Shown piece by piece: positions 11,801-23,630 of a DNA stretch of 64,000 bases. The stretch is from Owenia fusiformis (Eukaryota; Annelida; Polychaeta; Sabellida; Oweniidae). The DNA is taken from positions 6,451,098 to 6,515,097 of the forward strand of contig CAIIXF020000001.1 of the NCBI GenBank assembly GCA_903813345.2, in the 5' to 3' direction. Position 1 is the first letter of the stretch; the number at the start of each line of letters is the position of its first letter. Below the pieces are notes generated by a model that ran no database searches, was not told the origin of the DNA, and worked only from the letters and a program-made list of their open reading frames with translations. The position numbers and the translations under genes were made by a program.

Positions 11801-14800
11801 ATGTTAAGTATATGAATAGTCTTCTAAAAGTCATGTTTCATTGCTCTCCAATACCATAAACCTAACTCCTTACCCAGCAAGTCTAGTGAGCTCTCTTCCT
11901 GCTAAGACTACACGTCCAATAGCTTCTGCCATACGCACCAACATTCTACCACTGCGGTAGTAGTCCTGAAAAAATGTGGAATTGTAAATATAAAGGAATT
12001 TGAGAAGATAAATACTGAATACTTTCCCTATACTGTACTAACACTTCATATGATCAAATATTGGAATATATTTAGTCCTTAATCTAATCTAACCTTATAA
12101 TGATAAATCAAGGTGTATTGATTATTACAATTAAAACTGTTATATTTTCACCATAGCTTTTACTAAGAAATAGTTATAGATCTATCAAAACCCTAGCCTA
12201 AGATAATACTGCTGCGTATCTAGCAGATTTGGTGTGTGCAAAATTAGAAGTGTTCATATTTACAGCAGAGTGCTTAACATTTGGGAAATAATTTAGATGA
12301 GTGACACACAAATATGGTATCCATACCCCCAAACAAGTTTTATAATGGAGCATTAATCAAATAAAATGTAGCACTCAAAATCAAGTTTAGAATTTTTTAT
12401 CGTGAAATTCTCAAAAGCTACAGCTAAGCTATAAGTAGAAAGCAATTCCAAAATGGACTCTATATATCTATAAATACAGGGTGGGCCAAAAGATTTTGCA
12501 AATAACATTATGGTATTGACATGAAATTTTTTTTTGGCCCACCCTGTATTTGTAGGAATACAAGAACATTGTTCTAATCAACAATACTTATCTACCTCTA
12601 GTCTGTCTGCATGTGCAGTGTTTTCATATTTGTTGGAAAATAAAAATGGCTGACAGACTACCATGTAGCCTACTGTAGTTGCTACATCTGGAAGAACAGA
12701 TAGAAGCAATGCAGGGTATAGAGCCTTAATTATAATTGGATATATTGTAGTCTCTAGTTCTGGATATATAATTAAAAGATTGTAAGGGGAGGGAAGGAAA
12801 TGGAATATGGATTTTCTTCAAATTGATATTGACAGAGGAAAATATACATCATAGTGGCTGAAAAGTTAAATTGAGGTCAAATTGTTCCAAGGAATGAAAT
12901 CAAAGTTCCATCCTGCCCATTGAAACATAGTTACACCATGAAAATTTAACTCATTGCTGGCCAAAGCTATTTTTGGAGGTTTTCTGCTGGTGACTGGCAA
13001 TTTTGATGGAAAATTGAGAAAAATTGCACAATTTCACATTAGCATAAAATGGACTGTATCAACACCCCATGCACTACGTTTTATGTTATTTGTGAAGCCA
13101 ATGGCAATATATTGCACCCAACCACGTTCCCCTAGTAACCCCTACAATATTTGGTAAGGTAATTGGTATAGATTATGTGACAATTATTGGACAGATATGA
13201 TTATGACGCCATAGACGAAATATCTCGAGGTTGGTCAGCAATGACTTAATTATGATGGAATCTTCTTGAATTTTACTGTGTAGATAAAGTAAAGAAGCAG
13301 TTAAATGGAGGAAGCAGTGGTATACCAAAAATATTAAGAAGATTCCATAATAGAGATAATTATTCAAAAATTAGAGGGTTACATCTTTTGTGTAACCCTG
13401 TGCAGTTCAGAATTTTGAAATGTCAGTTTTACTCTGACTGTATTTCCAAAGGAATAGTGTTATTCATGCAATAAGTATGTTTCAAATGTGACCATTATGA
13501 CTGGTGCATCATTGCAAGTTAAGGACCTTACAAAGTATTCCTTGATCCAATTCATTTAATCAAAGGGTGTAAGAGAAAGTACAGTATAAGATTTGAAAGA
13601 ATGTGAAAGCCAAGAATTTTATGCTATCAACAGTCATCAACTGTAAATCCATCATATTTTGCCATGAAACAAACCCATCAGCAAAATATTGAAGTTATTG
13701 TAAGAGTGAATGTCGAAGATCAAATATCTATGACAGTTAGCCCTTAGACCACATAGTATATGACTTATATCTAGCTATCTACAACTAAGTAGCATATATA
13801 GGGGGTTAAACAGTCGAACCTGGACTCTGTCTGAATGTGTAGAGTTGTCATATGTTGGATCAGAAAGATCAAGGAATGGTCGACTGACAACCATAAATCC
13901 AACCATTGTGGCAATGTCTGCAAAATTTCACAAGGTTAACATTGAAAACAAAGAGAAAATCGTAGAAGGTTCAAGAACAACATTGTTGAATACATTAAGT
14001 CCAATTCAATTTCAAATGAGACAAATCCGCCTTCCAAACTGCTCTTCCTGGAAATCTGAGGACAATCTCTTTAGAGAAAGTTGGCCTTCATCACAAATGA
14101 ACTTCATTATTTTTTCCCCAAAATTTATCTTTGTGGGCATCATCTCGAGATTCAATCTGCATTATTCTAAGTGATCAGGATAGGCAACTTGTATCATCAG
14201 CAGAAGCAAGCTGATATTAATCTACAACTTATAGAACTTACTATTAGTAATTCAGGGACATATAAACTATGATTCTTAAATTTTATTGTATTGGACAAAA
14301 TTGCCATATTTACAGAATGAAAGACAAATAAAATTCAAGAATCAAATGTTCTAAATTTTTCAGAAAGGAGATTAAATTAGGCCTGAGACAGAGAAACATA
14401 GAAATGCTTTCAACGATGAAGTTCTGAAGTAAACACAAATCTTTCACTTCAAATTAAAACCTGATTTTTTATGACAGTTATATGAGGATTTCTATCCAAT
14501 TATCTGTCTCATCCTAAGATGTGTGTAAGAGAGGACGTTGGCCAGTAAAGGGCAGGTATGGAATATATTCTTGGTCCACTATAGTGTTCAGCTGTACCTG
14601 AAGCCTGGAACCTTGGGTTGAGTTGATGTAGCGAGGGTCAGACATATCAAAGAATGGCCGACTAACGATAAACCAACCAACAACCAGAGCAAAATCTAAA
14701 AACAATCGCAGAGATTAAAGTCAATTCTTCTGAAATACAAAATTATTGTATGTGACATGATGAATAAGCATTAACTTTTAAATATGTTTTGGCTGAAATG

Positions 14801-17800
14801 TACGTAAAACAGATTTTATTTTCATGATTTAATTTCTCCATTCAATATCTATGAATAAATGTCAATGAATAAAACTGGCAGTGGATATGGTAAGAGAGGG
14901 TCTTATAAATAAAATAGTACATCTAATCATCCAGAATGGAAATGTTGAATTGGGTCGAGTATTACTCCTTTAGGAGAGACATAACAGATGTTGCAAATGC
15001 TCATTTAAAAAGCTGGTCCATTGGTAATTTTAAGATATCACATTTCACAGACTGATATTTTCCTTTTTTAGCTTAGGAAAATTACAATGCATTGTCATTG
15101 TTAATGTCATTTTGACCACCTGGCAGTGGTTTCAGTAACTTTGTGTACAAGAGGCAGATGAAAAATACAAGAGGCGGCATTCAAAATAACCAACTTTACG
15201 CTCCCGACAATGCAAATTCTTGTTATTTTAGAGTCCATGAATTGAAAGAAAGATGTCCACGGTTTGTCAAAGTCATTTCCACGTGTGATGTGGCAAGACA
15301 TGGGCTCCACAAAATAACACCTGGAACTGTGGAATGACTATGGCAACTTATATAGAATGTCATTTACCTTTTATAAGATAACTTACCCTTACACAGGTTG
15401 CATTTCAAAAATCCAAATACACCTGTTGAATTGAACACTTTTGATATAAATCAAAATCTAGAATTGTCATTATTAAAATGAGAGTGATGTATTAATAGAT
15501 GATTCCCTTGTGATTATGTGTATATCAGATTCATTTTAGTTTTTTTACAACCTCCATAGGGTACAGGGTGTTCCAAAAGTAACAGGACTGGTGCTGGTAT
15601 TTTGTTAAATATACACCAATTGTCTTCAAAATTTTACATAATGTACCTTCAAGTTTTGTAACTAAAATTGCCGAATTACATAATTTTTGTCGAAACTGAT
15701 TTAGAAATCCGCCGATGCCTACTCATTGGCCGGCGCCCGGCCCATATGTGGCCTAGGCATTAGAGAGAGACCGAGGTGGGAGATATCCCCCTCCCCTCTA
15801 CACCAAACTTGTTCTCACTAAGTTTTCGAAAATTGCCTGAAAGGCCTCCTCACACATTATTAAGGAAAACATATCAGCAACACATTTTGCGCATTTAACC
15901 ATTTGATAACATATTGTGGATCTTATCTTAATTTGTTAATGTGAATTCGCACCTTCATTTGCATGGAAGACTTTGATAAAATCCTTTTTTTTGATGATCT
16001 TTGTTAGAAAGCTGGTGTTTGGCTAAGCTTCGAAATTTCAAATTGAACAGTCTACTAAGGATACCATGTTGTAAATATTGTTTTCTTTATTTATAATATG
16101 TCGAGCTAGGACTGTTCAAACAAATTCGCTTTTTGTAGCTACAAGTATTTAATTTCAATAGATGATAAACTTCTCAATATAAGAAATTACCCTCATAAGA
16201 CATTGTTGCAAGGTGTGTTGCAATCCCGCATTCCCAGGCCCGCATTATGTATTCTCGAAGAAAGCCATCATGATAAACCATGACATCTCATTTCTTCTCG
16301 GCCAGTAATAATACTTGGCCGGTTGAGTATATATAAGGGTTATGTACTGGGAGGTTTTGGATATGGGGTTTATCCAGAGGGAGATATGCATATCTACCTG
16401 AGGGACCGTAGGGACCGAAGGTAGATGTGCATATATCACGAGGGATGAACCCAATATCCAAACCGACCGTACATAACTGCTTTATCCTATACCAAGTAAA
16501 GTTTTCTAATTTTCTTTCAATTTTTTTTATTTTTTTTATTTTTCCAATTTTCTCACATTTTTCTAATTTTTTTAAAAAAAATTCTATTTTTTTTCTTTTT
16601 CAATTTTTTTTCACATTCCAAGCGGGAAGATATGCCCTGGAGCGGGAGATATGGAGGTTCAGGATATGGAAACCTCAAAATCAGGATACGGGATATATCT
16701 TACCAACTTATCTCCCTTAAACTCTACTTGGCATAGGATAAAAAGGTTTATCCCATACTTGGACGTGTTACGGGTACATAAAGCCGGTTTGAAAAAACTT
16801 ATATTTTCATCAGCTGGCAGATATAGCTTTACGTCCCGCTCCGAGCGGGCAGATATACTATATCTGCCCGCTACGTCATAATCGCCGCTCGCATATTTGT
16901 TCATATTCGTAACGTTCGCGTAATGACTGTAAACTACAATGGAGAAAACACAGACAATCGGGATCTGTTTGATGGTTTAAAAAAGGGAAAGAGCATCCAC
17001 TTAATCAATCAAAAATTCGAGAAAATAAATGTGGGAATATTTGAGAGAACAGGAAAATTCGCCCACGGCCAAGAAAACAAAGCTGGACATGAATATTCTA
17101 AAATATTTCCACGATTGAACAATGTAAACCAGATGACCAAGATTGGTATGGGATAAACATATTATCCTATAGTCGGTTCAGGATATTGGGATTATCCCTT
17201 GGCCAATATAATATATTTTCCCTCGGGACCTGCGGCCCTCGGGCAAATATATTATATTTGCCTCGGGATAATCCCAATATCCTGAACCTCATATAGGATA
17301 ATCTCTATATACATGTCCCAGCTTTTGGTAAGTGGGGGGTCAAACCTCCCCCCATCCACACATACACTTATTTTATCATGCAAGTAACTTCGCATTGTAA
17401 TTACAAGCATGTTATAAACGAGACACCAGGATGATAAGGTATGGGTACAATATAGGGCCCAAATCTTGAGAAAGAGTCGAAGGCATGCAAGGCGAATCCT
17501 GGAAACTCGGGTTCGGGAAAGCGGGATTCACTGTTTGGTTCCGTTGACACCTGTGCGAAACTACATTCATAATTTATCCGACAGTCGCTTTGATAATTTT
17601 CTTTATCTCGTCTGTGACTCGATAAAGAAGAATTATCAAAGCTCATCAAGAATGGACGATCTTGCACAGGTACCCATATAAGAACCTCTATATCTTTTTA
17701 ACACCAATATAAAGATTGAACAACGGACACACTATGTTAAAAATGTTATATCTAATGTGCCAATTCAATGATTTAGCATATCGAAAATATTTTCAACCTA

Positions 17801-20800
17801 AGTGACCATATCGTGACATCACTTAGGTGGCAACATTTTTCAATGTCAATCTTTTCTAAATATGCTAAACTTAAACCTGCACATCGCTCCAAAACGCAAT
17901 ATGTTGACATATATTGTTTTTACATTTTCAAGCTGTAATATAAAGTTTACGTAAATAAAAAAAAAATTCTGCGTAATGTCAAAGAACAATCATTTAGTTG
18001 AAAAAAAAATTTAAAAAAAAGGGGTGAATGCGGGATTCGAACCCGGGCCTCCCGCGTGCAAAGCGAGCATTCTACCGCTAGACCACAGTGATATTATGAA
18101 TAATGGAAGTAATTAAACGCTACTTATTTTGAATGCTATGATTCGGAAGTGACGTCACGTTCTTCATTTAGAAACCTTTCCAAAATCATATCGCTGGCTC
18201 CGATCGAAGCAATTCAATGGAAAATCTTTGAAATGACACATTTATCGTAAGTATTTCTACACAAGATTTGCCCCATTTGTTCATCATTCTATAATCTTTC
18301 ATTAAGCTCAAAATGATAAAGTTCATCCCCGAAACAACCCAAGATTGTGTTTCGGGGCAAAGTCCAGCTTTAAAAAATAAACCAATTTTGACTGTCTAAC
18401 AAGGTTAAAAGGAATTATGTTTTTAATATTATTTTACCTAATTGGTTTCTATGAGAATTAAAATTTTGAAATGCATCTTTCCCTGAACCACTTTCATGCA
18501 TGGATGAGTTCATTGCTCGCTCATCTATCAACCAATTTTCTTGATTTTGTCGGCAAAAAACAAGTGAGGATGATTGGTATGCATCGGTGTGAATATTCGC
18601 TTTAAAGGATAAGTGTGACCTCTTAAAATAAATTCACGATATTTTGAACAAAAAGTCCTTCAAAAACATTTTTGAAATTAATAAATAGTTTCACATTTCA
18701 CACTTTGATAACATTGGATAAGACAACAATATAAGCCAAAGTGGTTTAAATTTTTATATGGGGCCTTTAACTGATTAACACAATTTTACACCCATTGGAA
18801 AGACTGTACCGTGACTGGTTGGACAGAGTTGTATCAATCATGCATGTCCAGTGGAAAATAACCAACTCTGATTATACCAAAGGTTGGAATTTGAATTATC
18901 ATGCACATGATAGTGGTCAGATAGTGATCTAAAATGCATAGCCCAAACGGGTAAAAAATTGGACGGTGTTTACTACTATAATGAGATCAAGTGATCTTTA
19001 CGATTATAGTGAGTTCCATTGCAGTTCGAAACTGAGGTACAAATCATAGACAAGGAAGTGCAAAACAAGATCGCTGAATAAAATAAAGAATAGTCTATAG
19101 AAGACTTTTAATTTTCCCCCAAAACTGAGACAATATTTGACTTCTAGCAAATGGTGGATTATCGAAAACAAACGGCGATTTCGGACACTCGCCCCCTGCA
19201 ATTGAAAGCCCAGCCTGGTCTCAAATCATATCCACAAACCCATTTCCTCGCCTCATGGAAAATCTACTTACATTTTGCAATAATATTATCTACAAGTCCC
19301 ATGCTGAAGCGGAAGAAGATGAAAGTCCTGAGATGTTCTACCAGTTTCCAGAACTGGGCAGTTATTGTTTTCCTCTCTCGCTTATTTCCTTGGTAGAATG
19401 CTACCTCTTCACTGAAACAGAGAATGTTTAAAAAATAATGAGTCTTGAAAATTTTGACTACATTGACCTATAATTTGTATAACAGAAGAGTGTCTCCTTT
19501 AGGCTAGCTCAATACCACTTCTTACATAATTGTACTATTAAATACATCATATGAAAGATACTAAACCCATTGGCCTACCTGTTAGTAATAAGTCTTGAAT
19601 TAACATATCTGAACTCTCCCTCCAGTCTTTGTTCTACAACTGTCATCTTGCCTATAGGTCTACGTAACCTGGTCAATATAAGACCCGAAACAGCCAGGTA
19701 CAGCAACATATAGCCTGGGCCCTGAAATAACATCATGACCATTCTCTTATTTTTAGGCCTTTACAAATATTAGCTAGACTTACAAAAGACATTGCTACAT
19801 AGTGACCTTGCAGTGTAACTGTTGATCTTTAACACTACAAAGACAATCATAATGAACTGGAAAATAGATGCATATCATGTGAAGATATGACAAGAATTGT
19901 TATACTATTGGTCACAATTAGCAAGATTGCATTGGAATATTGGGCTGCACTATATGCAATAACCACTCATTGAGACTTGAAAGTCCCTTTGACAGATGAA
20001 TGCATGGTTTATCATCAACAAAGCAATTATGACTTTGTTATCATATACTGACATGCTCCTTTAAGGCTAGTGAGTCTGACTCAATGCAAGTGAATATGCT
20101 TTACCTGTATTCCTATAGCACCAGTTAGTTTGACAGAGTATAGTATGATGTCTATGACAGGCTTGCTGAGGTTGGAGTAGAGATCAGCCACACTGTTACA
20201 GAACCTCTCTACATCTGTGGTCAGCAATTGATCAGCATTAGCTATCCTATTGTCCAGATTTGTCATCTTGTAGTATGTGAAGCCTCTGAAAGATAAGACA
20301 GAAAAATTAGGAAATTGATTTTCAGATTGGGGTTAATTACATATTTAGCAAGATATGGTTAATGAGCCTTATTATGGTCATTAAATTCTAAAGATGTTCA
20401 AGAAGTTAAATGTAAGGCACTTTCATTAAAGATTCACAATTTATGATTCTTAAACATTAACATCAGAAATTAATCACTTCTATTTCTAACAAAATGACAG
20501 CTCTATATTTTGGCAGTTAAGGATTACGAGTAAATAAATATAGCAAACCACTAGTGACAAAATAATTTTATTTCAAATAAACATCAGCGTCTTACTTGAG
20601 ATATCTGTCATAGAGGTACATGGTCAATCTTGTCCTAAACCTGAGTTTCAGTTCATTCAGACCATACTAAAATAACAAAACAAATATAGTGTTTTGTGTT
20701 ACATTACAAAAATTGTATAGGTGGCTGGGCAATCAGCAATGATCCATTTGATGTGAGACCTAATTTCCCATTGGTGTGAAAGTGATAATAAAAATGGGAG

Positions 20801-23630
20801 TCTTATCAAGTATTTCTTCTACAATAAATGGATGAATGAAGTGTCTAACTCTCTTATTTCTAAAACACAGTGTAGACAAGAACATTGAATACATGACTGT
20901 TTATTTTAGTTTTGGATAACTTCTCTCCGATATTCTTTTTGTACAACAACAAGTGTTCAAAATGCTATATTAATAAATTAAGAGTTCTTACCTTAAGCAT
21001 GTTGTTGATCACAGAGATCTACAAAATAAGACAAACTTATATGAGATGTTACTAGTTTACCACACATATTTATGATGATTATAAAAGCAATAGTAGAATG
21101 AATTTTAAGAGATTAAATGCTCTGTTCATATTTGGAAATTTAAATGATTTCTTCTGGAACTGGCATTTATTCCCCATCCTTATCCACTCTCTCTTAAGTC
21201 TAAAATTAGATTTTGATATTACAGTTTTGTGCCTTTGATAAAGGTGATAATCCTACTTACGGCAGGCATGGCCCACATGAATTTGAACAAATGTTTCTTG
21301 AAGAGACTCATATCTCGACTGATGATGGCACTGGAATCAAAAAAACAAGAAAAATATGTTGCGTTCAAGTGGCACTTTAGCACACATGTAGGGTACTTTA
21401 TTAAATAATATAAAAATTTCTAGTCAAAGTAAAAATTGTCATTATCCATTCTTTCTTCAGAATTACTTACTCAAGAACTACATTTACTATACTCTAGCAA
21501 TTTCATAAAATTAATTAAAGAGATTTGCTCTACTGTATTATAAGTTGTGAATACCTTTCTATTGCTGTTCCATTCTGTATCATCCAAACATCACAGAATG
21601 TTCGAAGAAGTAAACTAGCAGCTACCATTATCATGTAGGCAACCTGAAAACAACACGATTTACAGTATGTACGCATGTGACCAACAGAATAAGCAATGCT
21701 GCATGCTACTTGGCATAGATAAGACCCTAAAATCGTTTCTAAAGTCAAAGAAATTTGACTACATACAGTTGTTTTTTCCTATTACATATTTCTAATACTT
21801 AAACAATTTAGTTATTCAAAACAATCAATAAAAATCATAAAAATGACATCAACATATTTACTTTTACACATACAAATATAGAATTATCAAATAGAGAATG
21901 CAGCTTTACCTCTGTTGTGAAGAATCCTGGCACTAGAATACGCAGGATTGTCTTGAACCTCCTGAAGAATAAACCATCAACAGCAGCCCTCTCTTTCTTC
22001 TGTTTCTGTAACCATGACAATGACAACATATAGAGAATGGTTCCTAGAGAACAACTACAGAGAAGAAGGAAATGTATGTTTTTCTTTGAGAGAATGGCAG
22101 GATCAAAAGGTATGCGTTAAAGATGGCCTGGCCAACACATAGACCCTTAGACTTCATGTTAAGAAGTCGATTATTGTTAAAAATGCACCTTACCCTGATT
22201 TTTGCAAAGAAATATATTTTTCCATTTAGAACATGAATTTATTTTTTACATATTACAGCCTTTAAAATTCTTCAAATCAAATCAATGTGTCTTTTTTCTC
22301 CCACAGAAAAGTAGAAAACTTGTCTGTGTAACTGTTTGTCCAAATGGTCTTTTAACTTACCCCATTGTCAAGTTTCACTTCAACTTTTGTATCTAATGCA
22401 TGTTTCCTGTAAAATATACAACAATGAATAATTAACATGTAGATGACATACTATATATATTGCTATGACCATGGTAGTGTTATCGTGAAAGCCTGGTATA
22501 ACTGTGACAATGCTATTATACTGTATATTGCAATTTGCAAGGCCTGTCATGACTGTGGTAATGTTAAAGCCTGATATGACCGTGACAATGCTATATTATA
22601 TTGCAAGGCCTATCATGACCGTGGTAATGTTAAAGCCTGATATAACCATGACAATGGTTGTAAGGTCTGTCATAATTGTGGTTATGTTAAAGCCTGATAT
22701 GACTGTGACAATGGTTGCAAGGCCTGTCTTGACATTGACTGGGTAATGTTAAAGCCTGATATGACCGTGACAATGCTATATTATATTGCAAGGCCTGCCA
22801 TGACTGTGGTATTGTTTAAGCCTGATATAACGGCAACAATGGTTGCAAGGCCTGTCATGACCGGGTAATGTTATAGCCTGATATGACTGTGACAATGGTT
22901 GTAAGGCCTGTCATGACAGTGGTAATGTTAGATGGGTTTTGGTTACATGTACAAGCGTACATGTATATAGTCTAGATTTCAATATTTAAGGTATTTAATT
23001 TCATTACGGTGTTAATAGAAATCAAGATAAGTAAAAGAGACCGACTTGGGCAAGGCTCCTTGCGCAACTTATCAACACTTATAATAACATGGTGACAGTT
23101 GTGCCAGGCATAAGTCTTGCAGCAGATAGGGTCTCTTCTGCTGCCCCCCCCCCCCCCCCAGTCCTACCCCTGTGGCAATACTATTTCCTAGGACAAGAGA
23201 GGGGTGTACTAGACTATTACTTTTTTCAATACACAGAATGACATGACAGATATAATTAATCTAAAAATAGGTCTATAGTCAGAGTCTATTCAATATATAT
23301 GTTCAGTATAGTTGTGTATCATCTGGGCTTATTCTAGTCTAGTCATACATGTATGCATAGTTGATTCAAGTTGATGGCCATGCTAGTCACACATGCACTT
23401 TGACTTTCCAGGTCAAATTTTGGGACTAAAAATTAGATTTGTTTGAAAAAAAATTCACAACTTTTCAATAGTCAAGTTAACATCCAATATCATACTTTTT
23501 AGAGGTATACTCACTTTGCACTTGCTCTTCTAGATAAGAGCTGACTATACCAGAATACTCCTGCGAACGCTGATGCAACAATAGCTGTTTTCTTCGGAGT
23601 TATTTCTCCGAGTTTACTAAGTACAGACAT
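8805..23630 (-). CDS. ABCD3: ABCD3/PMP70-like peroxisomal half-ABC transporter, complete gene
   Basis: The product imports fatty acyl-CoAs into peroxisomes as a dimer of half transporters. Exons in transcript order: 23515-23630, 22361-22406, 21910-22005, 21555-21643, 21261-21330, 20992-21018, 20596-20666, 20105-20285, 19579-19721, 19272-19411, then one of three alternative exons, then 11874-11965, 11513-11610, 11172-11238, 10758-10899, 10450-10515, 10042-10155, 9644-9739, 9178-9339, 8805-8882. All phases join. With the 98-nt alternative exon the total is 663 aa, close to the family's roughly 659. The transmembrane half runs to about residue 390. The nucleotide-binding half has Walker A GPNGCGKS (477-484), signature LSGGEKQR (575), Walker B AILDE (D599/E600) and the H-loop histidine (629). 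The start is supported by an in-frame TGA 12 nt upstream. Confidence 0.96.
9178..10899 (-). CDS. ABCD3: ABCD3 nucleotide-binding domain exons (Walker A to H-loop)
   Basis: Five exons encode most of the ATPase domain. 10758-10899 carries Walker A; 10450-10515 carries the [12 protein letters not shown] segment; 10042-10155 carries [17 protein letters not shown] with a lysine-rich insert; 9644-9739 carries the LSGGEKQR signature; 9178-9339 carries Walker B LDE and the TVSHR switch. All catalytic residues expected of an active ABC ATPase are present. The donor of exon 10042-10155 is weak (GTTGGT), and a repeat-family copy starts about 24 nt into that intron. Confidence 0.95.
9967..10018 (-). repeat. 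GTCACCAC repeat-family fragment in an ABCD3 intron
   Basis: On the minus strand this reads TATGTCACTACCAGAAGTGG and continues into GTGACATATTGTTATAGTCTCC, the left end of the family also seen at 31904 and 42223. Only the left part is present. It lies just inside the intron after the exon that ends at 10042. Confidence 0.6.
12477..12546. mobile_element. 70-bp mariner-like MITE
   Basis: The ends are perfect inverted repeats (CAGGGTGGGCCAAAA and its complement). TA dinucleotides flank the element at 12475-12476 and 12547-12548, the Tc1/mariner duplication. It sits about 50 nt downstream of the 5' splice site of the third alternative ABCD3 exon and could form a stable hairpin in the pre-mRNA. 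There is no coding capacity. Confidence 0.85.
12596..12687 (-). CDS. ABCD3: ABCD3 alternative exon C (third tandem copy)
   Basis: 92 nt, read as [20 protein letters not shown] then [11 protein letters not shown], 31 residues after the shared T from the upstream exon. It is flanked by CTTCCAG and GTAGAT. It has the same phases as copies A and B (enters in phase 1, leaves in phase 0) but is two codons shorter. It replaces the SRPF core with CQPF and lacks the DLS/DMS acidic step. The reading frame is open and splice sites are intact, so a functional exon is more likely than a relic. It occupies residues 327-357 when used. Confidence 0.88.
13820..13917 (-). CDS. ABCD3: ABCD3 alternative exon B (second tandem copy)
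   Basis: 98 nt, encoding [20 protein letters not shown] then [13 protein letters not shown]. This copy looks closest to the vertebrate ABCD3 segment ([10 protein letters not shown]). The acceptor is TTTGCAG. The donor GTTCGA is weak because +3 is T and +5 is not G, which could make its use conditional. The phase is identical to copies A and C. A 109-codon plus-strand ORF over this exon is an antisense shadow. Confidence 0.9.
14598..14695 (-). CDS. ABCD3: ABCD3 alternative exon A (first tandem copy)
   Basis: 98 nt, encoding [20 protein letters not shown] then [13 protein letters not shown]. It has acceptor TTTAG and donor GTACAG. It is the first of three tandem versions of the exon that lies between 19272-19411 and 11874-11965. 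The segment corresponds to a late transmembrane helix plus the following loop of the family. Skipping all three copies joins T to GA and gives an immediate TGA. Splicing two copies together shifts the frame into a TAG in exon 11874-11965. Confidence 0.92.
15563..15600 (+). repeat. Single mariner-like terminus
   Basis: A lone TACAGGGTGTTCCAAAAGTA end resembles a Tc1/mariner inverted terminal repeat. I did not find its partner nearby, so this is probably a degenerate relic inside the large ABCD3 intron. Confidence 0.4.
16329..17300. repeat. Cluster of three palindromic elements in the ABCD3 intron upstream of the exon cassette
   Basis: Three separate inverted repeats occur: 16329-16491 (arms of about 75 nt around GAGGGACCGTAGGGACC), 16842-16874 (perfect arms GCGGGCAGATAT) and 17163-17300 (arms of about 60 nt sharing GGATAATCCCAATATCCTGA). 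The first and third share a GGATA/GGTT/ATATTGGG vocabulary and look like one family. A T-rich low-complexity stretch lies at 16501-16610. ORFs over these arms are palindrome artefacts. Confidence 0.75.
18021..18092 (-). pseudogene. tRNA-like sequence (tRNA pseudogene or SINE head), anticodon TGC
   Basis: The minus strand carries a consensus A box (TGGTCTAGCGG) and a consensus B box (GGTTCGAATCC). The anticodon stem is CTCGC/GCGGG with loop TTTGCAC, giving TGC (Ala). A pol III-type T run follows directly. The acceptor arms (ATCACTG and ATTCACC by alignment) do not pair, and the last T-stem pair is C-C, so a working tRNA is unlikely. The body resembles tRNA-Gly(GCC) more than tRNA-Ala. It lies in an ABCD3 intron in the same orientation as the gene. 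Confidence 0.6.
22468..22932. repeat. Minisatellite, 56-66 bp unit, ABCD3 intron 1
   Basis: Seven or so imperfect units share the phrases GTTAAAGCCTGATATGACCG and GCAAGGCCTGTCATGACYGT. Successive GTTAAAGC starts are 56-66 bp apart. The short ORF over the repeat is an artefact of the tandem structure. Confidence 0.85.

Noticed and set aside
13845-14174. 109-codon plus-strand ORF
   Set aside because: It is the antisense of ABCD3 alternative exon B plus intron sequence and shows no family motif.
16427-16904. Overlapping ORFs on both strands with similar peptides
   Set aside because: The similarity between strands is produced by palindromic DNA, and part is a poly-T stretch read as Phe.
18021-18092. 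Functional tRNA-Ala(TGC) gene
   Set aside because: The acceptor stem does not pair and the T stem has a mismatch, so I list it as a pseudogene or SINE head.
22504-22746. 80-codon ORF with repeated MTVVMLKPD-like peptide
   Set aside because: It is produced by the intronic minisatellite and has no splice or family support.
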